From: Mixia osmundae IAM 14324
Taxonomy: Eukaryota; Basidiomycota; Mixiomycetes; Mixiales; Mixiaceae
Assembly: GCF_000708205.1 (NCBI RefSeq)
Contig: NW_014575563.1
Location: forward strand, 2,246,068-2,310,067
DNA length: 64,000 nucleotides
Direction: 5' to 3'
This document shows positions 31,668 through 44,200 of the stretch, piece by piece. The notes under the pieces are model-generated. The model was not told where the DNA came from, did not search any database, and saw nothing but the letters and a program-made list of their open reading frames with translations. Every line of letters begins with the position of its first letter. Position 1 is the first letter of the stretch. The position numbers and the translations under genes are program-made.

Positions 31668-32848
31668 ATGGCAGACATCAAGCCCAGGATCAAGTCGCCT
31701 AGACAGACTCGATCGACGAGGAGCTCGCCCGTCAAGCACAAAGACGTCAGCCCGCCTGCAACGCCGGCCAAGAGGCGTAGGGTCAAGAAGGAGGAAGACG
31801 AAGACGAAGACGTGAAGCAGTCGCCCAGACCCTCGCCCCAGCTGGCCAAGAAGCTCAGACAGCTCGAGACGTACAACCAGACACCTTATCCTGACTTTGC
31901 GCGACCGTCCGAGGCAGACTGTCACTCCGTTCTAGAGGCGCTCTGCACGGTTCACAGGCGACCCGAACGACCCGTCAAGCTCAAGCAAGCCAGGCCAGAT
32001 GGTCCGGCAGGCTGCGGAAGCGTGCCTGACCCGCTCGATGCACTCATTCGCACCATCCTTTCCCAGAACACGTCATCTGCAAATTCGACGAGAGCCATGA
32101 AGGGTCTCATCGAACGCTTCGGCTACGGTGACTACGCTGCCATTCAAGCGGCATCGGTCGAAGATGTGACAGAAAGCATCGCTACCGGTGGGCTTGCAAA
32201 CGTCAAGGCCAAAGTCATCAAGAAAGTCCTCGACCAGGTCCAGGAGAAGCGTGGCAAGGTGCTGTCCTCATGTCACTGGCCCTTTTGACACGAGCTGATA
32301 GCGCATGTCAGCTCGATCTGACATACTTACACGACATGGAGGATATCGACGTCATGCGCGAGCTCATATCGTTTGATGGCGTTGGCTTCAAGACAGCTTC
32401 CTGCGTCCTCCTCTTCTGTCTCGGACGCGAATCCTTCGCAGTCGACACTCATGTCTTCAGGCTGACCAAGGCCCTCAACTGGGTTCCAGCTAAAGCCGAC
32501 CGAGAGACGACGTTCCAGCATCTCGACGTCAAGATCCCCGGACCGTTAAAATACCCTCTCCATTCCTTATTGATCCACCACGGTCGCAGCTGCAAAAATT
32601 GCTCAGCCAATGGCGTGCTGACGGAAGAGCCCGTAGTCGAAAGCTGTCCTCTGCGACCTTTCCTGCACGGCAAACGCCCAAAAGATTATCAGGACGATGC
32701 GCCAGGAGAGGCTGGCAAATCTGATAAGATGCGCGACGAGGATCGCCATCCCACGGTTCCGTCGCTGCTCAAAACCGAGGGCAACATTCAAGCCAAGATC
32801 GAGCCGGAGCTGAAGCCGAAGCCAACAATGCACGGCTTGCATGTCTGA
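31668..32848 (+). CDS. Endonuclease III-like DNA glycosylase (HhH-GPD)
   Basis: Base-excision repair enzyme of 375 residues; exons 31668-32258 and 32312-32848. The N-terminus is basic and contains RRVKK, a likely nuclear signal. The HhH-GPD fold is seen in DALIRTILSQNTSSANSTRA, the hairpin FDGVGFKTASCVLLF with the catalytic lysine of the bifunctional glycosylase/lyase class (K in GVGFK), and the catalytic aspartate in FAVDTHVFRL. The C-terminal iron-sulfur region is altered: HHGRSCKNCSANG and a later CPL give three cysteines, not the C-x6-C-x2-C-x5-C of EndoIII. That pattern matches a fungal subgroup I recall, but whether a cluster forms is open. The stop overlaps the first ATG of the next frame. 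Confidence 0.85.
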
Positions 32849-35024
32849 ACATTCCAACTGGGCTGATCTCATCAAAATTTGTGACAGTGTGTCTCTAGTC
32901 TTGCAATCCCGTGTTAATGAAGAGATCTGCAAACTTCGCGACCTGCTCTCCCGTTATATTGCAAAGTCCTACGACTTACAAGCCACGCACGATCCTCCAC
33001 TCATTGACTCGGATGTCGCACTTTTTGACTCCACTCGGACTTGCGTGCAGCAGTCTCATACAGACCGTTGTCCCAGCCCAAATGGAGTCTTTGAGCGTAG
33101 ACATATCGCTCCATCCGTTCAGACAGAGAAGCGTTTGATGTGGAGTAACATGCTTGGCCTTCAAGAAGCGCAGGTACAGCCACCTCAAAAGAGACGACGA
33201 AGCCTGTATATTCTCACTGGCTCTCTCGTCTTTGTCCTCGCCATCCTCCTGACCCTGCCGAGCCACAACGATCAGTCAGATATCGATTCTTTGCATTTCG
33301 ACAAAGCACAGCATGGCTCTATCTGGCGCTGGCTGAGCGAGACAGCTTCCAATAGTGCTGCCTTGCTGCGTTCTGAGATCAAGCCAGCAGATCTGCTCGG
33401 CGGCAAGGCTTGGCATCTGGATACTTCGGGCCGCAGGTATGAGCAAGGAAGAGCACAGAATGTGGATCTGGTCAGCTTCTTGCACTCCCAAGTGGGCCAA
33501 CCTCGCAAAGGTCGACCAATCTGGACGGTGATCGGCGGAGGTTTCTATCTGAAGAATGTCGTGCCCCAGCTGGTTGCGTTTCTGGAAACACTGAAGCACG
33601 CTGATCATGTCAACACGTTCAAGCGAACGCCCGGACCCAAGCCAGACGATCAACCTGACGGTATCTACCGCCCGCTGACTGCAGAGACAACGCCAAAGCC
33701 AAGCTTGCTCGTGATATGTCTCGATCAGGCCTGCATGTCGACTTGCGCCCTCTCTGGTCTGATGTGCTACATCTTCGACAAGCTTGAAGATCTGCCCGAA
33801 CGATACAGAGCGCTCAAGGCAGAGAATAAGATCGAGTATTTTTCGATAGGCTATCAGAAAGCGTCAGCACTCGCAGAGATAGCCGGCGCAGGCTACTCGA
33901 CCGTCTCTTCCGATCTTGACATTTTCTTCCAAGGCAACATCTTCGAGTATCTGCACGACATAGATGAGGGCGAGTATGACATTCAAATGCAAGACGAAGG
34001 CGGCGATACGCTGAACATCGGCTTCTTCGCGCAGCGCGGTACGCCAGCTGTCGCCGAACTTTGGCGACAGGTGGCTCAAGACGTTGCGGAGCGCAACGCA
34101 TGGGACCAGCCTGCAGTGAACCACTATTTACAGTCGAGACCGATGCGCAGTCATAATCAGACCGTATGGCCGCCGTCAAATAACTTCGTTGCTCCGACCG
34201 GTTTGAAGGTCTATGTCATCGACAAAGCTCGTGTCTGGGGACGCACCATGGGCTGGACTCCGCCGGCTAGCGTGGTGGCTCTGCATCTGACCTGCACGGG
34301 CCCTAGGGAGCTCAAGGTATACGATGCCAAGGAATGCGGCTTCTGGCACGACGTCGATCATTACTATACCGATCCTCCTCGGTAAGCATGGGTCGCAATC
34401 AGGCTGACAGAGCTGACAGGCATGCAATGCAGCATCCTTACCATCGGCGCGCTTGCGGGCGACGAACAAACAGTTGCACGCCAAGTCAAATTCGTTCTCG
34501 CACTAGCAAATGCCACGGGTCGAGCATTTGTCCCTCCATCGCAAGTCTATGTCACCTCGGATTTTCCGGGCATCTCCGAGATCGAATTCCGGCATTTCGT
34601 CAGCAAGGGACAGTTCCCTCCCACGCCGGAAGACCGCTTGCGCGCAGCGAACCAGACAGGCCTGAGACTGCTCGACCGCCCTGCAATCTACCACCGCAGG
34701 TTTGCTTCCGCAATCAACGTCGTCAAACTCATGAACACTACGAGCGTAAAGGTGCTGGAACCCTCCTATCTACGGTATGCTCAGAGGTACGCGTTACCCA
34801 CCGACGAACCGCTACTGGCAGCTAGACCTATCGATACAATGCTGCTCGCCGGCTACGAGCAAACTCTCCAGCTGCTCCAGACAGAGCCATACGCCTCACT
34901 GCACGCACTGACGCTTATGGATCATAATGATGTTGCTCGTTTCACGCCCCCCGATGATGCGGATCAAGTAACGATGTGCCGCACTATCGAGACAGTGCAA
35001 GGCTGCGCCTCGATCTGCCTGTAG
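32841..35024 (+). CDS. Type II membrane nucleotide-diphospho-sugar transferase-like protein
   Basis: Exons up to 34381 and from 34433 (51-nt intron). A membrane anchor (LYILTGSLVFVLAILLTL) follows a basic KRRR cluster, so the catalytic part is lumenal (Golgi). Within it are LLVICLDQACMSTCALSGL, the segment GYSTVSSDLDIFFQGN with a DxD-type metal-binding motif, and GGDTLNIGFFAQRG, the pattern of the nucleotid_trans family (plant RRA and related arabinosyl/galactosyltransferases). The last exon is conserved-looking (PPSQVYVTSDFPGISEIEF). The frame is open from 32841, which would overlap the upstream stop by 8 nt; the ATG near 33138, just before the anchor, is the more likely start. Confidence 0.75.
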
Positions 35025-35087
35025 TCACTGTAGGGCTCAGCCCTGTATAATGCTGTATACGATGCATTTGCACCGTACGTCGACCTT

Positions 35088-37186
35088 TCATATCTTCGAA
35101 CGCGTGCCGATCGGCGTGACTTTACCAGGCATATTGCGGTAATGCATCCGAAGATGCTGCATCATGTTGTCACTTCGGCTGAAAAACTTGCCACATCCGC
35201 TGTACCGCCATCAGCAAGCGATCAATGAGCATCAGTGCGCACTCACGGAAAGTCGCAGCCGAAAGGACGCTCCTTTGTGTGCATCTTTTCATGTCGGGCG
35301 AGGTGCTCCCATCTGGCAAAGGCAGCGTCACACCCATTAGCTTGGCAAGCGAATGCCTTTGTCAGCATGTGATGCTGCTTAGCAGATCTTTTGGTCTTCT
35401 TCACACGGCGACAAGTAGAGCCAGACTGCAAGCATACAGGGCTCCGTCGTCTGGCGCCGGCCTCTGGGCCGACTGCCTCTGAGACACTCTCGCTGACTGC
35501 CTCTGAGAAACTGTCGCGGCTGCTGCTTACTGTTGTGGTAGGCTCGGGATCACGAAGAGATGCTACCGCTTTGTCTGAGGGTCTGATTGGCATCGAGAGA
35601 GCGGCTTTCGCGCGGCCAAGCTTTCTTCTGCTCACAGGCACAGACAACGGCTGAGGTCTCGTGCACGGCGACGTTGATTTGGGTTGAGAGGCGCGTAAAT
35701 GCTGGTCAGGAGACGTCAAAGGCAGTCTTGTCTGACTTGTATTGGATACGACGCGCGGCGCAATGAAGGGAAGCTGATACGATTGCTGAAGCTCTGTCGG
35801 CGACGACATCTCACTCGAAGGCGGATCATCAAGGACGAATCCAGGCTTGAACGATGGCTGGTCTCTATTGGCGACTTTGCTCGTGATGGTTTCGCGCTCG
35901 TTTGTAGCGAAATTTAGAAGCAAACGCGGCAGTTCTTTCGTCGATGTCTCGCCACGGGACGGGCTTGAATCCAGCCGGCCGCGTACATTCGACGAACGGT
36001 ACCGCGAAAAATTTAGGCGGGGTGTCGCGTGAGGGCTTGATGAGCCGCGTGAGAGCATCTGCCTAGTGACAGATTTGCTGCAGTTCTGAGACATGGTGAG
36101 CGGAAGAGCTGGTTCTGGGCGTGCCACAGGTAGCTCGTTTGTGGAAGATGACAGAGCGGGCGGGCTTGAACACGGATCGGGCAGCGTATAGCCAGAAAGA
36201 ATCGACATCTGTGTGGCTGAGCGAAAATGTAACTTGTACTTGCCCTCGAGGGCATTGGTCAAAGTATCACCGAGATTCGTGGTGACGTTAGTCCATGTTG
36301 TATTAGGAGAACCAGCCTCCTCGCGGCGCCATTGCTCGACACTTTGCATAGCTCGCCAGTCATGCTGCTCGTAGTGACAGCCGTCGCGTCTGAATTGATC
36401 GAGCACGACGGAGTTCGAAGTTGAGACGCGGCCATGGGACACGGGCGAATGGCTCGTGTACGGCATCAGGCGCAGATCTTGCTCGCCTTGGCATAGCATC
36501 CACCGAGATGTACTAGGTGGCTTTGGACCATCGGCAGATGCGTAGAAGGCGCTATGAGATCCTGGTGTGAGCGATCGGCCTGACATCGTAGCATGACTAG
36601 CCTCTCTGGGCTTAGATGGAGCGCTGCAAAGCGAACGAACCTCCTCTTCCGATTGACTACACAAGGATGCTGTCTGGTCGTAGCGGCCGAGGCCCCAAGT
36701 GAGATCAGGCTGAACATAGTTCTGCTTTGCCATGTGAGATCTCCACGCGCTTGGTGAAAGCATGGCCAAAGCAAAGCGAGCGCGATCTGGCTCATCTGTC
36801 GATTCCGGCAGCTGATGAACGAGAATTGGACGCGAGTGCACAGGGCGAGCAAGCGTTGCGATACGCTGAGACAGAATGAAGCCGGAGGAAAGTGGGGTTT
36901 TAAAGACTCGTCGAGCTGCAGGTGAAGTATCGGGTGAGACGCGGGTGGCCGAGTGAGCAGCTGTCACGTAGGAATAAGGCGAGCTACCGTTGTAGATGCG
37001 CGAGCTGTCGACTGAATCACACCCCGCGGCGGAAGACATTCTGGCAGGCGATGTGTCGGTAGTGGGTTCCCGAGTGTGAGCTGAGGAGTGAACGCGCAAG
37101 CTGCACCCGAAGGCATGCTTGCTCGACGGCGCGTCGAAGCCAGGACGATCTCGAAAGACAGCAATGACAATGCATGATACAAGCAT
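35088..37186 (-). CDS. C2H2 zinc-finger transcription factor, Msn2/Com2-like arrangement
   Basis: About 680 residues, most of it Ser/Pro/Thr-rich and disordered. Two C2H2 fingers sit at the extreme C-terminus: FACQANGCDAAFARWEHLARH-x3-H, linker TKERPFGCDFPGCG, then KFFSRSDNMMQHLRMHYRN, the second finger coming from a separate exon after an intron whose donor is GTGAGT just past CDFP. Stop TGA at 35088-35090. Paired C-terminal fingers with RSDN/RWEH recognition helices occur in fungal stress and nutrient regulators that bind short GC or AGGGG sites, so a stress-type role is inference only. Start may be 37186 or the ATG near 37042 (MSSAAG). Convergent with the glycosyltransferase gene, 63 bp. 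Confidence 0.85.
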
Positions 37187-37262
37187 CACCTCTTGCGGGG
37201 CGGCACGGCGTCTATGGTTGTCCTGATCTGACCGCTTGCGGGATGTTCAGCCAGAGGCGTCA

Positions 37263-38167
37263 TCACCGCTTGCCTCCGCGTCCTGAAGCCTCTAATTTTT
37301 CCTTGACTGCTTGCTGTTTCGCTGTGTCACACGCTCTCGAGTCAGCCAAATGGTCATGGGTAACGAGTGAAGAGAACACATACCTTCTGCTTCGGCCTCT
37401 CGGCGAAGCTTGGCCTCTTCGCGTTCGGCACGGACTCGATTGAGCCGGGCGAGGTCTGCCTTTGCCTCGTCGGTCTTGCCAGCCTGATGCATTGCCCAGT
37501 AGCGCTCCTTGGCGGCCTTCTTCTCTTGCGCTTCTCGTTCCTTGCGAGAAAGCGCAGCGCCCGGCTGGGCTGTACCGATCGAGGAGAGCTTCATCGACTT
37601 GGTGAGACCCGCATTGGACTGCATAGAGACCGAGGGGTCTCTCGCAAGTGCCTCGTCTGCATCTTCCTCTGACTCTTCCTCGTCCCCGTCGCCCGCAAAC
37701 TTGACGCCCGTGGACGGTTTGGCTTTCTTCTTCTTCTTGGCCTTGTCCGCTCGTCGCTGGGCTCGCAACTTTGCAACATCCTCTTCCTCATCCTCGTCGT
37801 TGCCCAGGTTGGCCTTGGGTTTGAGTGCCGACGGACCCGGCCGTGCGCTCGCTGTTGACGGTGGCTCAGATAGCCTGGCAGGCTGCAGGACGACGCTCGC
37901 AGTCGGATCTGAGCCATCACCTGTGCCGCGCTTGGTGACCTTAGCTGAGCCGAGGCCGTCGCTATCTCCCTCGCTATCCTCCCCCGAGCCAGACTCGTCC
38001 TCGGAGTCCTCCTCGTCCTCTTCTTCGCCACTCTCTTCGTCAGACTCTGCCCACCGTCCTGCAGATTTCTTGTTGCGTTCTGCCTCTGCCTGAGCTGAGC
38101 GAGGGTCGAGATCCCGAGTGAAGTGACGTCCTCCGCCCCTGCGGAACTTGCCTCTGCCTCGTACCAT
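37263..38167 (-). CDS. PDAP1/PP28-type casein kinase substrate protein
   Basis: Exons 38167-37384 and 37321-37263 give 280 residues. Starts [21 protein letters not shown], a Gly/Arg basic start usual for this family, followed by long acidic Ser/Glu/Asp tracts that are probable CK2 targets, a KKKKKAK cluster, and the conserved PP28 domain at the C-terminus: [36 protein letters not shown] and [16 protein letters not shown], ending GRGGKR. Family members are phosphoproteins associated with mRNA or growth-factor signalling in animals; in fungi the role is not established. An in-frame upstream extension to 38260 exists but the MVRGRG start matches homologues. Divergent from the uL10m gene over 116 bp. 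Confidence 0.88.
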
Positions 38168-38283
38168 GGCAGCAAGTCCCCGCAAGTCGGCTGTTGAGTC
38201 AGTGAGCGAGCGAGCGGGCGACTCGCGCGTCTGCTCTGCCTGCACTGACCCAAGCGCCACAGGCAGCGCTCGAGGCTGCAGCG

Positions 38284-39201
38284 ATGACGGCCGTGCAGGT
38301 GCTGGCAGGACCTACAAGGCGGCTCATGAGACCAGCGCTCGAGCTGTGCACCTGCTTGAGGCGCCAGACCGTGCACACGGCAGCCACAGAGCAGGCCACC
38401 GTCACATCCCTCAAGGCCAAAAAGAGGTCCTTGTTCGCTTACGAGAGGCCGGACAGGGTCTACCCGCTCCGCAAGAGACTGCTCTTCTCACACTACAGGA
38501 CACTCCTTGAGACCAACCAGGTCGTCATCTTTCTGCGGCATGGCGACTTCGATGTCGCCGAGTTCACTCGCCTGAGAGCAGAGGTCGCTGCCGTCAATGC
38601 CTCTACCTATCTCAAGTCAGCTTCTGCGCCGAGCCTGCAGACTGACGATGCCGGCCGGTCGACGCTCCCGCCGGGCTCGCTGCCAGCGCTCACTGTCGTC
38701 AGAACGGGCTTGCTCTCGCCGCTCATAAAGTCGATGCCCGACCTGGACCTCATGGCCATCGAGCCCTTCCTGAAGGGACCCATCGCCCTGCTGACGATCC
38801 CGGAGCTCGACCCACCGACGCTCAAATCGCTCATCAGAGCCATCACTGCCGCATCAACCCGTCCAAACGCACGCGCGACGGCAGCTGGCATTGCTCAGGC
38901 TATTGGTAAGGGCAAGGCTGCCCAAACACCGGCAGCCAAGATCGAGAAACCCGCTCGGCTGCCAGTCGTTACTTCCCTCGTGTCTCAGAGGACAAGTTCC
39001 CTTCACGACCTTAACGAACTGGCAGCTCTGCCCGATCTGCGAACCTTGCAAGCTCAGCTCATCGGTCTCTTGTCGTATTCGGGACAGGCGCTGATCCAGG
39101 TGCTGCAACAAGCCGCAGGAGGCAATGTCGCGCTCACATTGCGAGGGTACGAGCAAGGCCTGCAGGACGCTTCAAAGGCAAGCCGAGCAACGGCTCCGTA
39201 A
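38284..39201 (+). CDS. MRPL11: Mitochondrial large-subunit ribosomal protein uL10m (Mrpl11)
   Basis: Stalk-base protein of the mitochondrial ribosome, 305 residues, no intron. The first 40 residues are rich in Arg/Ala/Thr/Leu with no acid cluster, a mitochondrial leader. The mature part begins [19 protein letters not shown], then the L10 core ([50 protein letters not shown]), then a fungal-type extension and a C-terminal helix ([20 protein letters not shown]). Stop is only 21 bp from the stop of the convergent transporter gene, so their 3' UTRs must overlap. Confidence 0.88.
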   Translation: MTAVQVLAGPTRRLMRPALELCTCLRRQTVHTAATEQATVTSLKAKKRSLFAYERPDRVYPLRKRLLFSHYRTLLETNQVVIFLRHGDFDVAEFTRLRAEVAAVNASTYLKSASAPSLQTDDAGRSTLPPGSLPALTVVRTGLLSPLIKSMPDLDLMAIEPFLKGPIALLTIPELDPPTLKSLIRAITAASTRPNARATAAGIAQAIGKGKAAQTPAAKIEKPARLPVVTSLVSQRTSSLHDLNELAALPDLRTLQAQLIGLLSYSGQALIQVLQQAAGGNVALTLRGYEQGLQDASKASRATAP

Positions 39202-39222
39202 GCGCGTGCAACGTGAGATGCA

Positions 39223-41055
39223 TCATGTCTCCTCGTCTGCCGCACTGGCTCGCTGGCTGGACTTTGTGCGTGTGTTTGACCAGGGAAACTCATTCTGCCG
39301 GGCATCGAGGGACGAGCGGCGCCTCGTACGCTGACCGAACGAGTCCCGCTGAATAAGACTGCCCGGATTGGACGCCGTGGGCGAGTGAGCGATGAGCACA
39401 TAGCCCGAAGAAAGCATTCGTCGCCCAGTGAGTGCAAGCGCGCTACTCCGCCGCCTGATCGACCTGGGCGGCGTCGGGCCATGTGCAGAGGTGGTGAGAT
39501 AGCCTACATGATCGCCTTGCTCGAGCAAGCGATTTCTTTCATTGTCTGTTGGGCTCTTTCGCTGCCGGCCTGCGTCGTTCTCGTCTTCTTGAGACCGTGT
39601 GAGGACGCGAACACCACCGAAGACGATACCCACGCCAAAGCCTGCAAGTCGATGAGCGCTTTGGGAATCATGAGGCCCGGTCGACGACTCACAAAAGTTG
39701 AGAACGCGCTGAAAGTCTGCGTTTGCAAAGTCGCGGTAGAGCACAGCAGAGCCAATGATCGCCGACAACGTAAAGCACACAAACTGCGTTGGGACGACCT
39801 CCTGTCGAGGGAAGCATGAGACCAGCTCGCAAGTGACGAGAACAAACGGCCGACCCTGCTATCGAAGCGCTGCAGTGCCTTTTGGAGGTAATTGACTTGC
39901 GCAACGGCGGTCAGGACGAGTATGAGCAGGATCGGGTATGTTATCCACTCGCGGAACATATCGAGGAAGATGATGTTGAGAAAGGACGAAATGGCCTTCG
40001 TAGTCAGCACGGTAAACCCGCCTGCCGCGCAACGTCAACTGTGTTACAACTCAACGGGCAGGAGGCGCTACCGATGAGGGCGCATAAGCCAACGTCAATG
40101 ATGATCCAGCGATCAGCGACCGGGCGTGTAGACAAGAACGAAAGGATGCTATGTGACGAACGTAAGCACCGTCTGTGTCAAGGGATCGGTATCCCCACCC
40201 GATGAGGACGAGGGAGACGATAGCGTATACGATGAAGCCAACGCCACGGATGGCGCGCTTGAGCTCGTCGGGCGAGAGCTTTTGTTCGCTCGATTGACTG
40301 CTGATGACGACTGTGGAGACACCGATGACACTCATGCCGATGCCGATGATGTCTTGCTTTCTGAATGTTTCCTTGAGCAGCAGTGGCGCGACGAAGCAAT
40401 TGGCGATGAGTGCGACTGATCCGAGAGGTGCGACAAGCGATGCCGGCGCTAGACCGTAGGAAATGAAATTTGAAGCCTCGCCGATGGCCATGAGGGTCAA
40501 GCCGAGCCACCAGAGCTTTGAGCGCAGGTAGGTCTTTCCGCCTCTCGCGTGGGATGGGCGCTCTTGCGGATGATCTTTTGGCGAGATCTGATCCTCGTCA
40601 GCTGTCGGCGAGCTCGGAAGCTTGATGATGGGTGTGACATATTGTACATCGCCCTGTTCCTCCTGGCGAGTGGCAAAGAATGGATCTCCTCGTTCGTGGC
40701 CAGATGGCGAGGTGACAGGCGGCTTCAGATCCTGCACAGAAGGACGCGCGAGTACGAAGGCAGGCTTCGGCGAGCCAGGAGCAAGCGTCGTGGAATCCGA
40801 GAGTTCCTCTGGCTGATCATGTCGACACGAGTGACTCGTCGAGGGCGTAGTCGGCTGCGATCCATGTCCATGTTCACTAGCACTGTCTTGCTGCTCCTCT
40901 ATGCGCTTATGGGACAGCTTCTGCACGTCTGCCGTGAGCGCCGTGATGAGCTGGAACGCGGGCAGAAGATGAGGAGCGAACTGACTTAGCGCGACGCTGA
41001 TGAGTACATTGCCGCCGCTGCAAAGAGCAACGCCGAGCAGGGAGGAGGCGCCCAT
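39223..41055 (-). CDS. NIPA-type magnesium transporter family membrane protein
   Basis: Multi-pass membrane protein of the DUF803/NIPA family. Minus-strand exons start at 41055 with [15 protein letters not shown] (TM1), then a long cytosolic loop of about 130 residues unusual in animal NIPAs but common in fungi, then [40 protein letters not shown] and [13 protein letters not shown]. Further exons supply [50 protein letters not shown] and [20 protein letters not shown] hydrophilic, Ser/Arg-rich tail of about 120 residues follows. Introns fit short GT-AG standards; one (50 nt) uses GTGGGG. Mg2+ transport is inferred from the family; substrate not proven in fungi. Confidence 0.87.
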
Positions 41056-41238
41056 CCTACGAGGCCGCAAAGAGTACCAGCAGGGAGTGACAGTTGGTAT
41101 AGAGTGCCCGCATGCAGCCTACCCACAGTCTCGTCAAACCCTGACGTTGCTAGAGCGCGTCAAGGCTTCTCTTTGCCAGCGCTCCACGTGTCCACTCTCA
41201 GCAAGCTCGAGGCAAAGGTAGAGAGCCTTGCCACAGCC
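41056..41238. promoter_or_regulatory. Divergent promoter between NIPA-type gene and RPC2
   Basis: 183 bases between divergent starts. An open frame runs through in phase with RPC2 from 41104, but homology supports starting at 41239. Confidence 0.4.
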
Positions 41239-44200
41239 ATGCTGGGCCCAGAGAACGTATCAGGGGGTATGTCGGGTGCATTTGGGACCACCCCGGCAGG
41301 CCTCGCAGATCTCGCTGCTGCAACGTTCGCCGGCAAGTCACTGACCGATGAGATCAAGTCTGTCGAGGACAAATGGCACCTTCTCCCCGCTTTCCTCGCC
41401 GTCAAGGGGCTTGTGAAGCAACACATCGACTCTTACAACCATCTCGTTGATGTCGAGCTCCGCGCCATCGTCAGTCTCCACGCTTGCTAGCCTTGCGCTT
41501 CCCATGCTCACACCATCTTTCGCGCGCGCCAGGTCCTCTCAGAGGCTAACCGACGGGTGGTCTCTGACGTTGATCCCAATTGGTTCCTCGAGTACACCGA
41601 TATCTATGTACGCCGCTCTGACATCATGACTCGACCGATCTCGATGTCTGATATCCCTCGCGTAGGTTGGCTCGCCCGAGCGACTGCAGATGAACGGCCT
41701 CATACACAAGCCACTGACACCCCAAGAATGTCGTCTAAGAGATATGACTTACGCTGCCCCAATCTATGTCGACGTCATCTACGCAAAGGGCTCCCGCAAT
41801 GTCGTCAGCAAGAAGCAGCTCATTGGCCGCATACCTGTCATGCTTCGATCTAACAAGTCAGCCGTCCTGCCTGTTGCGTGCGCACCCACCTGCTGATGTT
41901 CCAACTCCAGATGTGTCCTCTGGGACAAGGATCCGGAGCAGATGCAGAGCCTCACAGAATGCCCTCTCGATCCGGGGGGCTACTTTGTCGTCAAAGGCAC
42001 CGAAAAGGTTATTCTTGTCCAAGAACAGCTCAGCAAGAATCGCGTCCTCGTCGAGAACGATGGCCGCGGTCCTTCGAAGGGTATCATCGCCAGTGTCACT
42101 TCCTCGACTCTCGAGCGCAAGTCAAAGACATATGTTGCCGAGAAGAGCAAGAAGATCGTGCTCCGTCATAATTCGCTGCACGAAGATGTCCCGATCGTCA
42201 TTGCTCTCAAAGCGTGCGTGACTCGTGCATTTGAGAGCGTCCACGTACTGAGTGTACTTGCAGCCTGGGCATTGTCGGCGACCATGAGATCATGCTGCTC
42301 GTCTGTGGCACCAGTCCGGAATTGCGCGAACGTTTTGCTATCAATTTCGAGGATTCCACTCGCCTAGGCATCTACACCCGCACGCAAGCCCTCGAGTACG
42401 TCGGTCATCGCGTCAAACTCTCGAAGCGTGTTGCCCCAGGCGGCAATAACTTTGTGCGACGTCCCGTCGCAGAAGAAGCGCTCGAGCTCTTAGCCACTCT
42501 CGTGCTGGCTCACGTGCCTGTCGAAAATCTCAACTTTCGGCCTAAAGCGATATACATGGCCCTCATGATCCGGCGTGTCCTTGCCGCTATGCTCGATCCT
42601 ACGATGACGGACGATCGCGATTATGTGGGCAACAAACGCCTTGAGCTTGCCGGTCAATTACTCTCGTTGCTGTTTGAAGATCTTTTCAAACTTTTCAATA
42701 GGGACTTCAAAACCAATGTCGACAAGATGCTCAAAAAGCCTTCCCGCACAAATGAATTTGACGGGCTCAAGGTGCTGAGCATGCAGACTGGCTCGATCAC
42801 CGATGGCTTTGTACGAGCGATCGCGACCGGCAACTGGTCACTCAAGCGATTTAGAATGGAGCGCGCCGGCATCACCCACGTCTTGTCCCGGCTGAGTTAC
42901 ATTTCTGCTCTTGGCATGATGACTCGTATCACTTCCCAGTTCGAGAAGACGCGCAAGGTCAGCGGCCCTCGTGCACTACAAGCGAGCCAGTGGGGCATGC
43001 TTTGTCCCTCCGACACGCCTGAAGGCGAAGCCTGTGGTCTCGTCAAGAACCTGGCTCTTATGACACACATCACTACCGACGTCGAGGAGACGAGTCTTTG
43101 GCGACTCGCGTACGTCCTGGGCTTGGAGGATGTCTGCAATGTTACGGGTACTGAGCTCTATGCTCCCGGCACTTTCGTCGTCTACCTGAACGGCGTATTG
43201 CTCGGTCTCACGCAGGAGCCACGGGTCTTCACGCAGCGATTCCGCGCTTTCCGACGAGCCGGTGAGATCTCCGAATTCGTCAGCATCTACATCAACACAC
43301 AACAGGCAGCGATACATATCGCCAGCGATGGCGGACGAATCTGTCGGCCCATGATCATCGTCGATCGCGGTCGGCCTCGGGTCACGGACGCGCATATCGC
43401 TGCACTTAGAGCAAGCATGAAGACATTTGACGATTTCCTGAAGGAAGGTCTAATCGAATATCTCGATGTCAACGAAGAAAATGATGCGCATATCGCACTC
43501 TACGAGCGAGACATCAAGAAATTCACTACGCATCTCGAGATCGAGCCTTTCACGCTTTTGGGTGCTGTGGCTGGACTCATTCCTTTCCCACATCACAACC
43601 AATCGCCAAGGAACACCTATCAGTGCGCGATGGGCAAGCAGGCTATTGGCGCTATTGCGTACAATCAGCTTGCTCGTATAGATACGCTCCTCTATCTAAT
43701 GGTTTATCCCCAAAGGCCGCTGGTGACGACAAAGACGATCGAGCTCGTCAAATACGATCAGCTGCCTGCAGGTCAAAACGCGATGGTTGCGGTCATGAGC
43801 TTCAGCGGCTATGATATCGAGGACGCACTCATTCTCAATCGTGCTAGCGTCGATCGTGGATTTGGGCGGTGTCAAGTATTCCGCAAGTACTCGACTTACA
43901 TCAAGCAATACCCAAACAACACGCACGATCGCTTGGCCGACCCTCCCCCGCCAGATAGCGATCGTCACAGGAAGTACAAAGTCGACGCCGACGGTCTGCC
44001 AGCTGTCGGCGATCGTGTCAAGGAAGGCGACATATATGTCAACAAACAGACGCCCAGCAATGCTACCGACAACTCGAGCACTGCATCTTCGATGCCATCG
44101 CATTGGCGAGATGCAGTCATGACTTATCGAGCCAATATGAACGGACATATCGACAAGGTCATGCTTTCGGACATGGAGAATGGCACTCAACTTGTTAAGA

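Noticed and set aside
35460-35520. Near-repeat of GACTGCCTCTGAGA in the C2H2 gene
   Set aside because: Explained by a short Ser-Glu-Ala-Val protein repeat in a disordered region.
37591-38376. Minus-strand frame of 261 codons
   Set aside because: Overlaps PDAP1 in another frame; low-complexity Arg/Ser text without homology.
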